A stretch of DNA of 6,997 nucleotides from Pseudomonadota bacterium (GTDB lineage: Bacteria > Pseudomonadota > Gammaproteobacteria > Burkholderiales > Nitrosomonadaceae): contig JAFEEV010000068.1 of assembly GCA_018240935.1 (NCBI GenBank), positions 1 through 6,997 on the forward strand, given 5' to 3'. The notes beneath the pieces were generated by a model. The model ran no database searches. It saw only the letters and a list, made by a program, of their open reading frames with translations, and was not told the origin of the DNA. A program made the translations under genes and the position numbers. This document shows, one piece after another, positions 6,520 to 6,997 of the stretch; position 1 is the stretch's first letter; each line of letters begins with the position of its first letter.

Positions 6520-6539
6520 TCAGACCAGGAGGATTCAAC

Positions 6540-6884
6540 ATGACCGTGCTGATTGTGGGTGGAGATTACATCACCTCGTTCAAACAGTTCATTGCCGCGC
6601 AACGCAATGCCCGCATCGAGCATTGGAGCGGCCGCGCGAAAGGGTTCAATAAACGGCAACTGCCCAGTGAAACACAATTGGTGATCGTGATTTGCGATTT
6701 CATTAATCACAACCTCGCCAATTCGATCAAGGAGCAAGCCAACCGCAGCGGTATTCCGCTGGTTTATTGCCATCGCTCCGTGAACGAGCTGAAACGCAAA
6801 CTAATGGATGTTTATCCGGCGGATAAAAACGGTTGCGGCAAAAATTGTTGCAGCCTCGGTCATCAGTCCCGGAGATTGCATTAA
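6540..6884 (+). CDS. DUF2325 domain protein with a cysteine-rich C-terminus
   Basis: A 114-residue cytoplasmic protein with no signal peptide. It has an N-terminal Rossmann-like strand and glycine turn (VLIVGGDYITSFKQFI, 3-18), then IEHWSGR (26-32), and the DUF2325 core LVIVICDFINHNLANSIKEQANRSGIPLVYCHRSVNEL (47-84). In that core the D-x-x-NH motif (D53, N56, H57) and C77-H78-R79 are the typical conserved positions. The tail contains CGKNCC (99-104) and H108, a possible metal or redox site. The family has no established biochemical function known to me. A strong AGGAGG (6527-6532) lies seven bases before the ATG, suggesting good translation despite the hairpin upstream. Its position directly after the sulfate-binding gene and in the same orientation suggests expression under sulfur limitation. 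A regulatory or sulfur/metal-handling role is speculation. Confidence 0.85.
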   Translation: MTVLIVGGDYITSFKQFIAAQRNARIEHWSGRAKGFNKRQLPSETQLVIVICDFINHNLANSIKEQANRSGIPLVYCHRSVNELKRKLMDVYPADKNGCGKNCCSLGHQSRRLH

Positions 6885-6985
6885 GGAAGCTCACCGGCGG
6901 CAAACTAATATCCGGCAAGTCCGTTGCCATGCAACCGGCTTTACCGTCTGCCCGCAACAGCATTCATTTCTATGGAGATGGTTCC
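6885..6985. other. Spacer/leader before the next gene
   Basis: These 101 bases hold two overlapping, mutually exclusive small hairpins: GGCAA/TTGCC (6914-6928) and GTTGC/GCAAC (6923-6935). The ribosome-binding site GGAG (6974-6977) of the next gene follows. I see no terminator and no recognisable riboswitch consensus. Confidence 0.4.
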
Positions 6986-6997
6986 ATGAATACAAAA
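6986..6997 (+). CDS. Start of a further gene, truncated by the window edge
   Basis: An ATG followed by codons for Asn, Thr and Lys runs off the window. GGAG at 6974-6977 lies eight bases upstream, so this is a credible start. A five-codon reading frame, ATG 6972 to TGA 6989, overlaps the start in another phase and could be a coincidence. Four codons cannot identify the protein. The neighbours make a sulfate transporter permease, another exported protein or a sulfur-metabolism gene possible. Confidence 0.5.

Noticed and set aside
5973..6773. 266-codon minus-strand frame opposite the sulfate-binding and DUF2325 genes
   Set aside because: It spans two real plus-strand genes and their gap, and its translation shows no recognisable domain.
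6971..6989. Alternative ATG codons at 6972 and 6978 as the start of the last gene
   Set aside because: Both run into TGA at 6987-6989, so only the ATG at 6986 stays open to the window edge.
1..6997. CRISPR arrays, tRNA or rRNA genes, insertion sequences
   Set aside because: No regularly spaced repeats, cloverleaf sequences, rRNA motifs or transposase-like proteins were seen.

Overview
The window looks like chromosomal DNA of a Gram-negative proteobacterium. It encodes an outer-membrane beta-barrel protein, a periplasmic binding protein and a lipoprotein, each with a matching export signal. GC content is intermediate and gene spacing is normal. My impression from protein resemblance is a betaproteobacterium of the Nitrosomonas/Nitrosospira type, but the window alone cannot prove this. 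There are no mobile elements, tRNA or rRNA genes, or CRISPR arrays.

Left part (1-3092). A possible C-terminal tail of an upstream gene ends at 62. A 56-bp imperfect inverted repeat (53-108) follows and overlaps a candidate promoter for a YbhB/YbcL-type PEBP protein (181-675, plus). Convergent to it are two minus-strand genes, read from right to left: a small lipoprotein (3092-2679) and a 622-residue exported protein (2617-749). The latter has no family I recognise over its full length, but it carries Cys, His and Asp motifs arranged as in transglutaminase-like cysteine enzymes. The two are 61 bp apart and probably form one operon.

Divergent control region (3093-3407). It holds a candidate minus-strand sigma70-type promoter for the lipoprotein operon. 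It also holds an extremely AT-rich 63-bp tract with only one G and one C, and these two bases sit symmetrically in an inverted repeat. This is a plausible LysR-family (for example CysB) operator for the rightward genes.

Right part (3408-6997). Co-oriented genes encode a YezD-like small protein, a beta-barrel porin of the so-called alginate export family, a sulfate-binding periplasmic protein, a DUF2325 protein with a cysteine-rich tail, and the first four codons of another gene. I see no intrinsic terminator between them, and most have good Shine-Dalgarno sequences, so they look like one sulfur-acquisition transcription unit. My main inference is that the porin is an outer-membrane entry channel for sulfate or related anions feeding the sulfate-binding protein, not an alginate exporter. 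The transporter permease and ATPase genes are not in the window and may lie just beyond its right edge.
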